Shown: positions 7,353 through 17,770 of the stretch, piece after piece
How the letters are laid out: the number at the start of each line of letters is the position of its first letter
Numbering within the stretch: position 1 is the stretch's first letter
The notes under the pieces: generated by a model
Databases searched by the model: none
The model's input: only the letters and a program-made list of their open reading frames with translations
What the model was told of the DNA's origin: nothing
Source of the DNA: Streptomyces sp. NRRL F-6492
GTDB lineage: Bacteria > Actinomycetota > Actinomycetes > Streptomycetales > Streptomycetaceae
DNA: 43,335 nt
Reading direction: 5' to 3'
Assembly (NCBI RefSeq): GCF_001280125.1
Contig: NZ_LGEG01000246.1
Location: forward strand, 1-43,335
Made by a program: the position numbers and the translations under genes

Positions 7353-8489
7353 CTACCGCCCGTTGAACGCGTCCTTCAGACGGGAGAACAGCCCCTGCTG
7401 ACCGGGCTGGAACTGCCCCGTGGGCCGCTCCTCGCCGCGCAGCTTGGCCAGCTCGCGCAGGAGGCGCTCCTGCTCCGCGTCGAGCTTGCCCGGGGTCTGG
7501 ACCTCGACGTGCACGATGAGGTCGCCGCGCCCGTTGCCGCGCAGGTGGGTGACGCCGCGCCCGTGGAGCGGGATCGACTGGCCGGACTGGGTGCCGGGCC
7601 GGATGTCGATCTCCTCGACGCCGTCGAGGGTCTGCAGCGGCACCTTGGTGCCGAGGGCGCCCGCCGTCATCGGGATCGTCACCGTGCAGTGCAGGTCGTC
7701 GCCGCGCCGCTGGAACATCTCGTGCGGGGTCTCGTGGATCTCGACGTACAGGTCGCCGGCGGGGCCGCCGCCGGGGCCGACCTCGCCCTCGCCCGCGAGC
7801 TGGATGCGGGTGCCGTTGTCGACGCCGGCCGGGATCTTGACCGTGAGGGTGCGGCGGGAGCGGACCCGTCCGTCGCCCGCGCACTCGGGGCACGGGGTCG
7901 GGACGACGGTGCCGAAGCCCTGGCACTGCGGGCAGGGCCGGGAGGTCATGACCTGGCCCAGGAAGGACCGGGTGACCTGGGAGACCTCGCCGCGGCCGCG
8001 GCACATGTCACAGGTCTGCGCGGAGGTGCCGGGCGCGGCGCCCTCGCCGGAGCAGGTCGTGCAGACGACCGCCGTGTCGACCTGGATGTCCTTGGTGGTG
8101 CCGAAGGCCGCCTCGTCGAGGCTGATCTCCAGGCGGATCATGGCGTCCTGGCCGCGCCGGGTCCGCGAACGGGGCCCGCGCTGCGCGGCGTTGCCGAAGA
8201 AGGCGTCCATGATGTCGGAGAAGTTGCCGAAGCCACCGGCCCCGAAGCCGCCCGCGCCGCCTCCGCCGGAGGCCGAGAGCGGGTCGCCGCCGAGGTCGTA
8301 GACCTGCTTCTTCTGCGGGTCCGAGAGGACCTCGTAGGCGGCGTTGATCTCCTTGAAGCGTTCCTGCGTCTTCGGATCGGGGTTGACGTCCGGGTGCAGC
8401 TCGCGCGCGAGCCTCCGGAACGCCTTCTTGATCTCGTCCTGGGAAGCGTCGCGGCGCACGCCGAGTACGGCGTAGTAGTCCGTGGCCAC
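7353..8489 (-). CDS. dnaJ: Chaperone DnaJ
   Basis: Hsp40 co-chaperone that delivers clients to DnaK and stimulates its ATPase. In order: J domain (about 4-68) with HPD at 32-34, a short Gly/Phe region (74-100), a zinc domain with four CxxCxGxG motifs at 143-150, 160-167, 186-193 and 200-207, then the substrate-binding C-terminal domains; 378 residues. The GTG start directly abuts the hrcA stop with no spacing, so translation is coupled and expression should follow HrcA/CIRCE control. Streptomycetes usually have a second dnaJ in the dnaK operon; pairing with hrcA identifies this one as the copy usually called dnaJ2. Confidence 0.96.
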   Translation of the reverse strand: MATDYYAVLGVRRDASQDEIKKAFRRLARELHPDVNPDPKTQERFKEINAAYEVLSDPQKKQVYDLGGDPLSASGGGGAGGFGAGGFGNFSDIMDAFFGNAAQRGPRSRTRRGQDAMIRLEISLDEAAFGTTKDIQVDTAVVCTTCSGEGAAPGTSAQTCDMCRGRGEVSQVTRSFLGQVMTSRPCPQCQGFGTVVPTPCPECAGDGRVRSRRTLTVKIPAGVDNGTRIQLAGEGEVGPGGGPAGDLYVEIHETPHEMFQRRGDDLHCTVTIPMTAGALGTKVPLQTLDGVEEIDIRPGTQSGQSIPLHGRGVTHLRGNGRGDLIVHVEVQTPGKLDAEQERLLRELAKLRGEERPTGQFQPGQQGLFSRLKDAFNGR

Positions 8490-9509
8490 TTACGACTCCG
8501 CCAGGATCTGTCCGACGTAACGTGCCACTGCGCGTACCGCTCCCATCGTTCCGGGGTAGTCCATGCGGGTCGGTCCGACCACGCCGAGTTTGGCGACTGC
8601 CTCGCCGCCCGAACCGTAGCCGACCGAGACGACGGACGTGGAGCTCAGCCCCTCGTGGGCGTTCTCGTGCCCGATCCGTACGGTCATGCCCGATTCCTTG
8701 GCCTCGCCGAGCAGCTTGAGGAGGACGACCTGCTCCTCCAGAGCCTCCAGGACGGGCCTGATCATCAGGGGGAAGTCGTGTCCGAAGCGGGTGAGGTTGG
8801 CGGTGCCGCCGATCATCAGCCGCTCCTCGTGCTCCTCCACGAGGGTTTCGAGGAGGGTCGCGAGCACGGTCGAGACCGTGGCCCGGTCCTCGGGCTCCTC
8901 GAAGGACTCGGGCAGGTCCTGCACCAGCTGCGGCACGTCGGCGAACCGGCGGCCGACGACCCGGCTGTTGAGCCGGGCCCGCAGGTCGGCGAGCGAGGTG
9001 TCGCCGAAGGGCGCGGGGCAGTCGACGACCCGCTGCTCGACCCGGCCGGTGTCCGTGATGAGGACGAGCATCAGGCGGGCCGGGGCCAGCGAGAGCAGTT
9101 CCACGTGCCGGACGGTCGAACGGGTCAGCGAGGGGTACTGCACGACGGCGACCTGCCGGGTCAGCTGCGCGAGCAGCCGGACCGTGCGGCCGACGACGTC
9201 GTCGAGGTCGACCGCGCCGTCGAGGAAGTTGTGGATGGCCCGCCGCTCGGGCGTCGACAGCGGCTTGACCCCCGCGAGCCGGTCGACGAACAGCCGGTAG
9301 CCCTTGTCCGTCGGAATGCGGCCCGCGCTGGTGTGGGGCTGGGCGATGTAGCCCTCCTCCTCGAGCACGGCCATGTCGTTGCGCACGGTGGCGGGCGACA
9401 CGCCGAGCTTGTGGCGCTCCGTGAGCGCCTTGGAGCCGACGGGCTCCTCCGTCCCGACATAGTCCTGGACGATGGCGCGCAGCACCTCGAGTCTGCGTTC
9501 GCTGAGCAT
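8490..9509 (-). CDS. hrcA: Heat-inducible transcription repressor HrcA
   Basis: Represses class I heat-shock genes by binding CIRCE operators. 339 residues: N-terminal winged helix (about 1-75, with [16 protein letters not shown] as the recognition region), then the GAF-like dimer domain and the C-terminal VGPTRMDY segment typical of HrcA. The ATG at 9509 has a good GGAGGTG ribosome site 7 nt upstream; the open frame upstream is not homologous. A CIRCE element lies 47 bp upstream, so the gene is autoregulated and co-transcribed with dnaJ. Confidence 0.97.
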   Translation of the reverse strand: MLSERRLEVLRAIVQDYVGTEEPVGSKALTERHKLGVSPATVRNDMAVLEEEGYIAQPHTSAGRIPTDKGYRLFVDRLAGVKPLSTPERRAIHNFLDGAVDLDDVVGRTVRLLAQLTRQVAVVQYPSLTRSTVRHVELLSLAPARLMLVLITDTGRVEQRVVDCPAPFGDTSLADLRARLNSRVVGRRFADVPQLVQDLPESFEEPEDRATVSTVLATLLETLVEEHEERLMIGGTANLTRFGHDFPLMIRPVLEALEEQVVLLKLLGEAKESGMTVRIGHENAHEGLSSTSVVSVGYGSGGEAVAKLGVVGPTRMDYPGTMGAVRAVARYVGQILAES

Positions 9510-9555
9510 CGTGCGCACCTCCAGCTGTCGTCGGTCGTTCCGGTTGCTCCGCTTT

Positions 9556-9580
9556 TGGCACTCGCCCTGTTCGAGTGCCA
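9556..9580. promoter_or_regulatory. CIRCE operator
   Basis: TGGCACTC at 9556-9563, nine bases, GAGTGCCA at 9573-9580: a perfect 8-bp inverted repeat matching the actinobacterial CIRCE form. It sits just downstream of the predicted hrcA transcription start, where HrcA would block transcription. Confidence 0.96.
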
Positions 9581-9593
9581 GCGATCCCGGGCC

Positions 9594-9599
9594 AGTGTA
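9594..9599 (-). promoter_or_regulatory. -10 box of hrcA-dnaJ
   Basis: TACACT on the minus strand, with TTGCCA about 19 bp further upstream as a possible -35. The start would fall about 7 bp before the CIRCE element. Confidence 0.55.
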
Positions 9600-9644
9600 C
9601 GGCGGCACACGTCGCTCCTGGCAAGGAGGCGGCGCCCCAGCGGT

Positions 9645-9650
9645 TAGCGT
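9645..9650 (+). promoter_or_regulatory. -10 box of the 9657 hydrolase
   Basis: TAGCGT ends 6 nt before the ATG at 9657, so the transcript is probably leaderless. It is divergent from the hrcA promoter. Confidence 0.55.
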
Positions 9651-9656
9651 CGGGGC

Positions 9657-10385
9657 ATGGACGTCGACTGGGAAGCACGGGGATGGGAACGGCTCGCGGA
9701 CGGGGTGGGCCGGCGGCGGCTGCCCGGCTGGGACGCCACGGTGGGGCTCGTCGTGGGCGAGCGGGCGGTGCTGCTGTACGACACGGGGTCGTCCCTCGCG
9801 GAGGGTGCGGAGCTGCGGGCGGAGGTGGCGGAACTCACGGGCGGCCGGAGGGTGACGCACATCGCACTGAGCCATCCGCACTTCGACCACGTGTTCGGCA
9901 CGGCGGCCTTCGCGGGCGCTGAGGTCTTCGGCGCGGTCGGCACGGAGGAGCTGCTCACCCGGGGACGGGACCGGGAGGAGCTGCGGACGGACGGGGTGCG
10001 GCAGGGCCTGGACCCGGCGGCGGCCGCGGAGGCCGCGGACGTCCTCGTGGCCCCGCGGCACGTGGTCTCCGGCGAGTGGACGCTCGACCTGGGCGGCCGG
10101 CAGGTGCTCCTGGCGAACGTCGGCCCGGGGCACACGGGCCACGACCTGGCGCTCCTGGTGCCCGGCCCGCCGGAGGTGGTCTTCTGCGGGGACCTGGTGG
10201 AGGAGTCGGGCGAGCCGCAGGCGGGCCCGGACGCGATCCCGTCCCGCTGGCCGGACGCCCTGGACCGGCTCCTGTCGCTCGGCGGCGGGGACGCGGTGTA
10301 CGTGCCGGGGCACGGGGCGGTGGTGGACGCCGCGTTCGTACGACGCCAGCGCGAGGAACTGGCGAGGCGCTTCTCCGTCGCATAA
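9657..10385 (+). CDS. Metallo-beta-lactamase-fold hydrolase
   Basis: 242-residue soluble MBL-fold protein with the metal motif HPHFDH at 73-78, a later His in GPGHTGHD, an Asp in FCGDLVEES and a final PGHG, giving the full di-metal set. The general shape fits the glyoxalase II/quinoprotein-hydrolase-like branch that cleaves thioesters or small esters; the substrate cannot be told. It lacks the RNase Z and ComEC contexts. The ATG is fixed by a -10 hexamer 6 nt upstream. It is divergent from hrcA, with promoters about 45 bp apart, so HrcA binding at CIRCE might touch it, although the operator lies on the far side of its promoter. Confidence 0.83.
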   Translation: MDVDWEARGWERLADGVGRRRLPGWDATVGLVVGERAVLLYDTGSSLAEGAELRAEVAELTGGRRVTHIALSHPHFDHVFGTAAFAGAEVFGAVGTEELLTRGRDREELRTDGVRQGLDPAAAAEAADVLVAPRHVVSGEWTLDLGGRQVLLANVGPGHTGHDLALLVPGPPEVVFCGDLVEESGEPQAGPDAIPSRWPDALDRLLSLGGGDAVYVPGHGAVVDAAFVRRQREELARRFSVA

Positions 10386-10388
10386 CGT
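10383..10388 (+). promoter_or_regulatory. -10 box of the DUF3097 gene
   Basis: TAACGT begins with the TAA stop of the upstream hydrolase and ends 7 nt before the ATG at 10396, so the downstream gene may have its own leaderless transcript. Confidence 0.45.
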
Positions 10389-10395
10389 CGCCCGA

Positions 10396-11196
10396 ATGCG
10401 CAGCTACAACCCGGACCTGACGCCCCCCTGGAAGAAGTCGGCGCCCGTCCCGGAGGTCCCGGCCGACCGCGACCTCGTCGTGGAGGAGGTGGCGACGGGC
10501 TTCTGCGGAGCGGTGATCCGCTGCGAGGCGGGCACGGTGACCCTGGAGGACCGCTTCGGCAAGCACCGGGTCTTCCCGCTGGAACCGCGCGGCTTCCTCC
10601 TGGAGGGGAAGGTCGTGACCCTGGTCCGCCCGGCCTCGGGACCGGCCCGCCCGACCCGCACGGCCTCCGGCTCGGTCGCGGTGCCGGGCGCACGCGCGCG
10701 CGTGGCGCGGGCGGGCCGGATCTACGTCGAGGGCCGCCACGACGCGGAGCTGGTCGAGCGGGTCTGGGGCGACGACCTGCGGATCGAGGGCGTGGTCGTG
10801 GAGTACCTGGAGGGCGTCGACGACCTGCCGGCGATCGTCGCGGAGTTCGGGCCGGCGCCCGACGCCCGCCTCGGCGTCCTGGTGGACCACCTGGTCCCGG
10901 GCTCCAAGGAGTCCCGGATCGCCGCACGGGTGACCTCGCCGGACGTGCTGGTCGTCGGCCACCCGTACATCGACGTCTGGGAGGCGGTGAAGCCGTCCTC
11001 GCTCGGCATCCCGGCCTGGCCGGCGGTCCCGCGCGGCCAGGACTGGAAGACGGGCGTCTGCCGCGCCCTGGGCTGGCCGGACAACACGGGCGCGGCCTGG
11101 CAGCACATCCTGTCGAGGGTGACGTCGTACAAGGACCTGGAGCCGGAGCTGCTGGGCCGGGTCGAGGAACTGATCGACTTCGTGACGGCGCCCTAG
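10396..11196 (+). CDS. DUF3097 family protein with TOPRIM-like motifs
   Basis: 266-residue actinobacterial protein of unknown function that I recognise as DUF3097 (PPWKK near the N-terminus, [19 protein letters not shown] in the N-terminal domain). What I see beyond the family label is a TOPRIM-like pattern: [12 protein letters not shown] (109-120) would supply the conserved Glu (112), and [17 protein letters not shown] (159-175) resembles the second TOPRIM block of RNase M5-type proteins. This is inference and needs structural comparison. Soluble. It lies 10 bp after the MBL hydrolase in the same direction, with its own -10 box. The stop codon lies in a short duplicated segment. Confidence 0.85.
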   Translation: MRSYNPDLTPPWKKSAPVPEVPADRDLVVEEVATGFCGAVIRCEAGTVTLEDRFGKHRVFPLEPRGFLLEGKVVTLVRPASGPARPTRTASGSVAVPGARARVARAGRIYVEGRHDAELVERVWGDDLRIEGVVVEYLEGVDDLPAIVAEFGPAPDARLGVLVDHLVPGSKESRIAARVTSPDVLVVGHPYIDVWEAVKPSSLGIPAWPAVPRGQDWKTGVCRALGWPDNTGAAWQHILSRVTSYKDLEPELLGRVEELIDFVTAP

Positions 11197-11224
11197 GACG
11201 CCGCCGGGCAGGCCCTAGGACACC
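11191..11224. repeat. Short duplication of a stop codon context
   Basis: CCCTAGGACGCC (11191-11202, carrying the DUF3097 stop) recurs as CCCTAGGACACC at 11213-11224. A third CCCTAG at 11225-11230 holds the stop of the convergent hemW. Confidence 0.8.
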
Positions 11225-11226
11225 CC

Positions 11227-12459
11227 CTAGTCCACCAGGTCCCGCACCACCGCGTCCGCGAGGAGCCGGCCCCGCAGGGTCAGGACCGCTCGGCCCGCCC
11301 CGTACGGGCCGGGGTCCAGGAGGCCGTCCTCCAGGGCCTTGCGGGAGGCGGCAAGGCCTGCCGGCTTGAGCAGGGCCAGCTCGACCCCGTCCCGGAGCCG
11401 CAGCTCCAGCAGGATCCGCTCCACCCGCCGGTCCTCCTCGGAGAGGAGCTCGCGGCCCGCGCCCGGCGTCTTCCCGGCCGCGAGGGCCGCCGCGTACGTC
11501 CCGGGGTGCTTCACGTTCCACCAGCGCACCCCGCCCACGTGGCTGTGCGCGCCGGGCCCCGCGCCCCACCAGTCGGCGCCGCGCCAGTACAGCTCGTTGT
11601 GGAGGCAGCGCCCGGCCTCCGAAGTGGCCCAGTTGGACACCTCGTACCACTCGAAACCGGCCCCGGAGAGCACCTCCTCGGTGATCAGGTACCGGTCGGC
11701 GTGCACGTCGTCGTCGGTCATCGGCACCTCGCCGCGCCGGATGCGGCGGGCCAGCTGGGTGCCCTCCTCGACGATCAGGGCGTAGGCGCTGACGTGGTCG
11801 GGTCCGGCGCCGATCGCCGCGTCGAGCGAGGCCCGCCAGTCGTCGTCGGACTCGCCGGGCGTGCCGTAGATCAGGTCGAGGTTGACGTGGTCGAACCCGG
11901 CGGCCCGCGCCTCGGCGACGCAGGCCTCGGGGCGGCCGGGGGTGTGGGTGCGGTCGAGGACCTTCAGGACGTGCTGCCGGGCGCTCTGCATGCCGAAGGA
12001 GATCCGGTTGAACCCGCCCTCGCGCAGCTCCGCCAGATAGGCCGGGTCCACCGACTCGGGGTTCGCCTCGGTCGTGACCTCGGCGTCGTCCGCGAGCCCG
12101 AACTCGTCGCGGATCGCCCCCAGCATCCGTACGAGGTCGCCGGCGGCGAGCAGCGTGGGCGTGCCGCCGCCGACGAAGACGGTCCGGACCGGCCGGGGGT
12201 CGTCGCCGAGGACCTTCCGGGCGAGCCGGATCTCCTCGGCGACCTGCTCGGCGTAGTTGTCCCGGGAGGCGAGCACGCCCCCCGTGCCGCGCAGCTCGCT
12301 CGCCGTGTAGGTGTTGAAGTCGCAGTAACCGCAGCGCGTCGCGCAGTAGGGCACGTGCAGGTAGAACCCGAGCGGGCGCTCCCCGGCCCCTTCCAGGGCG
12401 TGCGGGGGCAGCGCCCCGTCCTCGGGAACGGTCTCACCATCGGGCAGTACGGAAGGCAT
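11227..12459 (-). CDS. hemW: Radical SAM heme chaperone HemW
   Basis: Radical SAM protein that binds heme and is thought to deliver it to apoproteins; it is often mislabelled coproporphyrinogen III oxidase HemN. The cluster motif is CATRCGYCDF at 39-48: three cysteines (39, 43, 46) with Phe where HemN has a fourth Cys, which marks HemW. GGGTPTLL at 97-104 and the later LDLIYGTPGE are typical. 410 residues. The ATG is supported by GACAAT 6 nt upstream. An unusual 12-bp inverted repeat brackets the promoter and first codons. Confidence 0.93.
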   Translation of the reverse strand: MPSVLPDGETVPEDGALPPHALEGAGERPLGFYLHVPYCATRCGYCDFNTYTASELRGTGGVLASRDNYAEQVAEEIRLARKVLGDDPRPVRTVFVGGGTPTLLAAGDLVRMLGAIRDEFGLADDAEVTTEANPESVDPAYLAELREGGFNRISFGMQSARQHVLKVLDRTHTPGRPEACVAEARAAGFDHVNLDLIYGTPGESDDDWRASLDAAIGAGPDHVSAYALIVEEGTQLARRIRRGEVPMTDDDVHADRYLITEEVLSGAGFEWYEVSNWATSEAGRCLHNELYWRGADWWGAGPGAHSHVGGVRWWNVKHPGTYAAALAAGKTPGAGRELLSEEDRRVERILLELRLRDGVELALLKPAGLAASRKALEDGLLDPGPYGAGRAVLTLRGRLLADAVVRDLVD

Positions 12460-12483
12460 GAGCCCATTGTCCCGTACTGCCCG
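12441..12483. repeat. 12-bp inverted repeat flanking the hemW start
   Basis: CGGGCAGTACGG at 12441-12452 and its exact complement at 12472-12483, with a 19-bp spacer holding the hemW start codon and -10 box. One arm is in codons 3-7, the other lies upstream of the -10. It is a possible operator. Confidence 0.9.
12466..12471 (-). promoter_or_regulatory. -10 box of hemW
   Basis: GACAAT ends 6 nt before the ATG at 12459, consistent with a leaderless transcript. Confidence 0.55.
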
Positions 12484-12548
12484 GGGTGGGCCGGCTGCCT
12501 GTGGACAACCGGCTCCCGTGCTGGTCGGGCCCCGTGCCGGGGCGCCGG

Positions 12549-14426
<1,878 letters not shown>

Positions 14427-14469
14427 GACGTCCTCCGGGCGGCGGCGGTGCCTTCTGGTGGTTCGTAAC

Positions 14470-14483
14470 TAACTGGCGAGTAA
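14470..14483. promoter_or_regulatory. Candidate operator upstream of the acyl-CoA ligase
   Basis: TAACTGGCGAGTAA is an imperfect palindrome (10 of 14 positions symmetric) in an unusually AT-rich stretch 44 bp before the GTG start. It looks like a TetR-family site, but no regulator gene is in the window. Confidence 0.4.
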
Positions 14484-14551
14484 CCTTCGAGCCGGGATCA
14501 GACTAAAGGGCCGGGGACCGGCGCGTAAGGCCTTGCAGTGCGTCGCTTCAT

Positions 14552-14594
14552 AACGAACGGGTCCACGCGCGCTGCGCACGTGGACCCGTTCGTT
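14552..14594 (-). terminator. Terminator of lepA
   Basis: Perfect 16-bp inverted repeat: AACGAACGGGTCCACG at 14552-14567 and its complement at 14579-14594, with an 11-nt loop. It lies about 90 bp past the lepA stop and has no long U tract, as is usual in streptomycetes. Confidence 0.88.
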
Positions 14595-14685
14595 GCATGG
14601 GGCAGCTACTTCGTCGGGCCCGGCGGCCGACCGCCGGCCCGGCTCCGGACCGCCTCCCGGCGGCTGGTTTCCGCCCCCGCCGCGG

Positions 14686-16554
14686 CTACTTCTTGCCCTT
14701 GCCGGAGGACTCGTCGCTCGACAGGACGGCGATGAAGGCCTCCTGCGGCACCTCCACCGAGCCGACCATCTTCATGCGCTTCTTGCCCTCCTTCTGCTTC
14801 TCCAGCAGCTTCCGCTTCCGGGAGATGTCACCGCCGTAGCACTTGGCGAGGACGTCCTTGCGGATGGCGCGGATGGTCTCGCGGGCGATCACCCGGGAGC
14901 CGATGGCTGCCTGGATCGGCACCTCGAAGGCCTGCCGGGGGATGAGCTCGCGCAGCTTGGCGACGAGCCGCACGCCGTAGGCGTACGCGGCGTCCTTGTG
15001 GGTGACGGCGGAGAAGGCGTCGACCTTGTCGCCGTGCAGCAGGATGTCGACCTTGACCAGGCTGGAGGCCTGCTCGCCCGTGGGCTCGTAGTCGAGGGAG
15101 GCGTACCCGCGCGTCTTGGACTTCAGCTGGTCGAAGAAGTCGAAGACGATCTCGGCGAGGGGCAGGGTGTAGCGGATCTCGACCCGGTCCTCGGAGAGGT
15201 AGTCCATGCCGATCAGGGTGCCGCGCCGGTTCTGGCAGAGCTCCATGATCGCGCCGATGAACTCGCTGGGCGCGAGGATCGTCGCGCGGACGACGGGCTC
15301 GTACACCTCGTCGATCTTGCCCTCGGGGAACTCGCTCGGGTTCGTGACCGTGTGCTCGCTGCCGTCCTCCATGACCACGCGGTAGACCACGTTGGGGGCG
15401 GTGGCGATCAGGTCGAGGCCGAACTCGCGCTCCAGGCGCTCGCGGATCACGTCCAGGTGGAGCAGGCCGAGGAAGCCGACGCGGAAGCCGAAGCCGAGCG
15501 CGGCGGAGGTCTCCGGCTCGTAGACGAGCGCGGCGTCGTTGAGCTGGAGCTTGTCGAGGGCCTCGCGCAGGTCGGGGTACTCCGAGCCGTCCAGCGGGTA
15601 GAGACCCGAGAAGACCATCGGCTTCGGGTCCTTGTAGCCGCCGAGCGCCTCGGTGGCGCCCTTGGCCTGCGAGGTGATCGTGTCACCGACCTTGGACTGG
15701 CGGACGTCCTTCACGCCGGTGATGAGGTAGCCCACCTCGCCGACGCCGAGGCCGTCGGACGGCGTCATCTCCGGGGAGGAGACGCCGATCTCCAGGAGCT
15801 CGTGGGTGGCGCCGGTCGACATCATCCTGATGCGCTCGCGCTTGTTGAGCTGTCCGTCGACGACACGCACGTACGTCACGACGCCCCGGTACGAGTCGTA
15901 CACGGAGTCGAAGATCATCGCGCGGGCGGGGGCGTCGGCGACGCCGACCGGCGCCGGGACGTCCCGGACGACGCGGTCGAGCAGCGCCTCGACGCCCAGG
16001 CCGGTCTTCGCGGAGACCTTGAGCACGTCCTCCGGCTGGCAGCCGATGAGGTTGGCCAGCTCCTCGGCGAACTTCTCCGGCTGCGCGGCCGGCAGGTCGA
16101 TCTTGTTGAGGACCGGGACGATGGTGAGGTCGTTCTCCATCGCCAGGTAGAGGTTGGCGAGGGTCTGCGCCTCGATGCCCTGCGCCGCGTCCACCAGGAG
16201 GACCGTGCCCTCGCAGGCCGCGAGGGACCGCGAGACCTCGTAGGTGAAGTCCACGTGCCCGGGGGTGTCGATCATGTTCAGGATGTGCGTGCGCCCCTGC
16301 TCCGGCCCCTCGGTGGGAGCCCACGGCAGACGAACGGCCTGGGACTTGATCGTGATGCCGCGCTCACGCTCGATGTCCATCCGGTCGAGGTACTGGGCGC
16401 GCATCTGCCGCTGGTCGACCACACCGGTGAGCTGGAGCATCCGGTCGGCGAGCGTGGACTTGCCGTGGTCGATGTGCGCGATGATGCAGAAGTTGCGGAT
16501 CAGAGCCGGGGCGGTACGGCTCGGCTCGGGCACGTTGGTAGGAGTCGCGGGCAC
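14686..16554 (-). CDS. lepA: Elongation factor 4 (LepA), back-translocating GTPase
   Basis: Ribosome-associated GTPase implicated in back-translocation and 30S assembly. The G domain has the P-loop AHIDHGKST at 26-34, RGITIKS as switch I, DTPGH as G3 and NKID as G4. EF-G-like domains and the LepA C-terminal domain follow ([19 protein letters not shown] near the end). I place the start at a GTG (16554, 622 residues) because the protein then begins like other actinobacterial LepA; an ATG at 16611 would add 19 non-homologous residues. A terminator follows. Divergent from rpsT. Confidence 0.95.
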   Translation of the reverse strand: MPATPTNVPEPSRTAPALIRNFCIIAHIDHGKSTLADRMLQLTGVVDQRQMRAQYLDRMDIERERGITIKSQAVRLPWAPTEGPEQGRTHILNMIDTPGHVDFTYEVSRSLAACEGTVLLVDAAQGIEAQTLANLYLAMENDLTIVPVLNKIDLPAAQPEKFAEELANLIGCQPEDVLKVSAKTGLGVEALLDRVVRDVPAPVGVADAPARAMIFDSVYDSYRGVVTYVRVVDGQLNKRERIRMMSTGATHELLEIGVSSPEMTPSDGLGVGEVGYLITGVKDVRQSKVGDTITSQAKGATEALGGYKDPKPMVFSGLYPLDGSEYPDLREALDKLQLNDAALVYEPETSAALGFGFRVGFLGLLHLDVIRERLEREFGLDLIATAPNVVYRVVMEDGSEHTVTNPSEFPEGKIDEVYEPVVRATILAPSEFIGAIMELCQNRRGTLIGMDYLSEDRVEIRYTLPLAEIVFDFFDQLKSKTRGYASLDYEPTGEQASSLVKVDILLHGDKVDAFSAVTHKDAAYAYGVRLVAKLRELIPRQAFEVPIQAAIGSRVIARETIRAIRKDVLAKCYGGDISRKRKLLEKQKEGKKRMKMVGSVEVPQEAFIAVLSSDESSGKGKK

Positions 16555-16632
16555 GCAGGGTTCTCGTCTCGGGCGATGTTCAGAACGGATACGTAGGCTC
16601 CATGGTCCCATGCCCGGCGGCCGACGCCCGGT

Positions 16633-16662
16633 TTGGGCGGTCGCGGGGGCGGCTGATACCGT
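16633..16662 (+). promoter_or_regulatory. Promoter of rpsT
   Basis: TTGGGC at 16633-16638 and TACCGT at 16657-16662 with an 18-bp spacer. It predicts a 5' leader of about 70 nt before the GTG at 16741. Confidence 0.5.
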
Positions 16663-16673
16663 GGACAGCTGTG

Positions 16674-16700
16674 CCTCGTGTGCCCTCTCAGCTCACGAGG
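16674..16700 (+). other. Hairpin in the rpsT 5' leader
   Basis: CCTCGTG at 16674-16680 and CACGAGG at 16694-16700 form a 7-bp stem with a 13-nt loop near the 5' end of the predicted rpsT mRNA. S20 is autogenously controlled in E. coli; whether this hairpin has such a role is unknown. Confidence 0.4.
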
Positions 16701-16740
16701 CGCTTCCAGAAGGAACATCGAACCTGTAAAGGCTCTTTTC

Positions 16741-17007
16741 GTGGCGAACATCAAGTCCCAGATCAAGCGGAACAAGACGAACGAGAAGGCGCGCCTGCGC
16801 AACAAGGCCGTCAAGTCCTCGCTCAAGACCGCGATCCGCAAGGCCCGCGAGGCCGTCGCCGCCGGCGACTTCGAGAAGGCCACCGTCGCCACTCGTGCCG
16901 CCTCGCGTCAGCTCGACAAGGCTGTCTCGAAGGGTGTCATCCACAAGAACGCCGCCGCCAACAAGAAGTCGGCGCTGGCGATCAAGGTTGCCTCCCTCCA
17001 GGGCTGA
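16741..17007 (+). CDS. rpsT: 30S ribosomal protein S20
   Basis: Primary-binding 30S protein contacting 16S rRNA helices. 88 residues, strongly basic and helical, starting [21 protein letters not shown], the canonical S20 N-terminus. An open frame begins 63 bp earlier, but the GTG at 16741 fits the family exactly and has AAAGG about 10 nt upstream. It is divergent from lepA, a pairing I know from many actinobacteria, and is followed by a perfect terminator, so it is monocistronic. Lys/Arg-rich throughout, normal length. Confidence 0.97.
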   Translation: MANIKSQIKRNKTNEKARLRNKAVKSSLKTAIRKAREAVAAGDFEKATVATRAASRQLDKAVSKGVIHKNAAANKKSALAIKVASLQG

Positions 17008-17128
17008 GCTCTGATGTGAACGGCCGTACGGGATCCAGCGGGCCCTCTCTCCCGCTCCCGCCCGGCCACCCCGGACTCGCACGCGGACGCGTTCGCCACG
17101 CGGGTGCGAGCCCACTTGCTCGAACGTC

Positions 17129-17171
17129 GAAGGCCCCGTCGCCTCCTTCCCCAGGAGGCGACGGGGCCTTC
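17129..17171 (+). terminator. Terminator of rpsT
   Basis: Perfect 18-bp inverted repeat: GAAGGCCCCGTCGCCTCC at 17129-17146 and its complement at 17154-17171, loop TTCCCCA. It is about 120 bp past the rpsT stop. Confidence 0.93.
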
Positions 17172-17183
17172 GTCTGTCGTACG

Positions 17184-17249
17184 GGGGCTTCGTCGCACGG
17201 AGAGCCTCGTCGTGCAGGGGCTTCGTCGCACGGAGAGCCTCGTCGTACG
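17184..17249. repeat. 33-bp tandem duplication
   Basis: Two nearly identical copies, 17184-17216 and 17217-17249, built on GGGGCTTCGTCGCACGGAGA. They lie between the rpsT terminator and the next promoter. No coding sense is apparent. Confidence 0.92.
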
Positions 17250-17278
17250 GAGGGCCTGTGGGCGGGGCCGGTCTTCCG

Positions 17279-17284
17279 TACCCT
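17279..17284 (+). promoter_or_regulatory. -10 box of the 17291 gene
   Basis: TACCCT ends 6 nt before the GTG at 17291, which points to a leaderless transcript and fixes the start. Confidence 0.55.
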
Positions 17285-17290
17285 CGCCCC

Positions 17291-17626
17291 GTGGACGACT
17301 GCCTGCCGCTGCGCGTGATCGGGGCCGCGCTCGCCGGGACCGTGGGCCTGCCGGCCCGGCTGGCGGTCGTGGTGCGCCGCCGGGGAACGGCGGGTGCGGC
17401 GATCGGCGCGGCGACGGCCGCGCGCGACGAGGCCTTCCGGGTCACGGCGCACGAGTCGTACCACGAGATCAGGGCCCAGGCGGAGCGGAAGGCGCCCGTG
17501 CTGTCCCCGGACGGCCCGTGGGGCGGCTCCGCGCCCCTCCCCCGGCACCGCGAGGGACACCGGCCGCACCGGAAGAACCGCCCCGGCCGCCGGTCCCGCT
17601 TCTCGGCACGGTTGCGACGCGGGTGA
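17291..17626 (+). CDS. Small hypothetical protein
   Basis: 111-residue protein of unknown function. The first part (LPLRVIGAALAGTVGLPARLAVV) is hydrophobic and could be a membrane or amphipathic helix. A helical stretch (AATAARDEAFRVTAHESYHEI) follows, then a Pro/Arg/His-rich basic tail (HRPHRKNRPGRRSR). I recognise no family. The GTG start is chosen because TACCCT lies 6 nt upstream; an in-frame ATG 33 bp earlier precedes that promoter. It is convergent with holA, with a 42-bp tandem repeat in between. Codon use looks coding, but conservation should be checked. Confidence 0.55.
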   Translation: MDDCLPLRVIGAALAGTVGLPARLAVVVRRRGTAGAAIGAATAARDEAFRVTAHESYHEIRAQAERKAPVLSPDGPWGGSAPLPRHREGHRPHRKNRPGRRSRFSARLRRG

Positions 17627-17671
17627 AGCGAGCGGGGCGGACGGGGCGGGGCTGCCCGGTCGTCGCCGGTT

Positions 17672-17770
17672 CGGTCGGGCGCCCCGAGCCGGTCGGGTTT
17701 TCCGGACCCCGTCCGGTCGGGCGCACCGAGCCGGTCGGGCTCCCCGGATCCCGTCCGGTCAGGCGCCCCG
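17672..17770. repeat. 42-bp tandem repeat running into the holA stop
   Basis: Units start at 17672 and 17714 (CGGTCGGGCGC...), and a third partial unit at 17756-17770 contains the holA stop (17759-17761) and its last codons. The 3' end of holA has been copied about twice downstream with divergence. Confidence 0.88.

Noticed and set aside
8490..10313. HrcA extended to about 600 residues from an upstream start
   Set aside because: The extension reads antisense through the CIRCE promoter region and the 9657 hydrolase; the ATG at 9509 with GGAGGTG matches the family.
14593..16596. Long plus-strand frame (667 codons) antisense to lepA
   Set aside because: Same shadow effect; no motif, and it covers the lepA terminator region.
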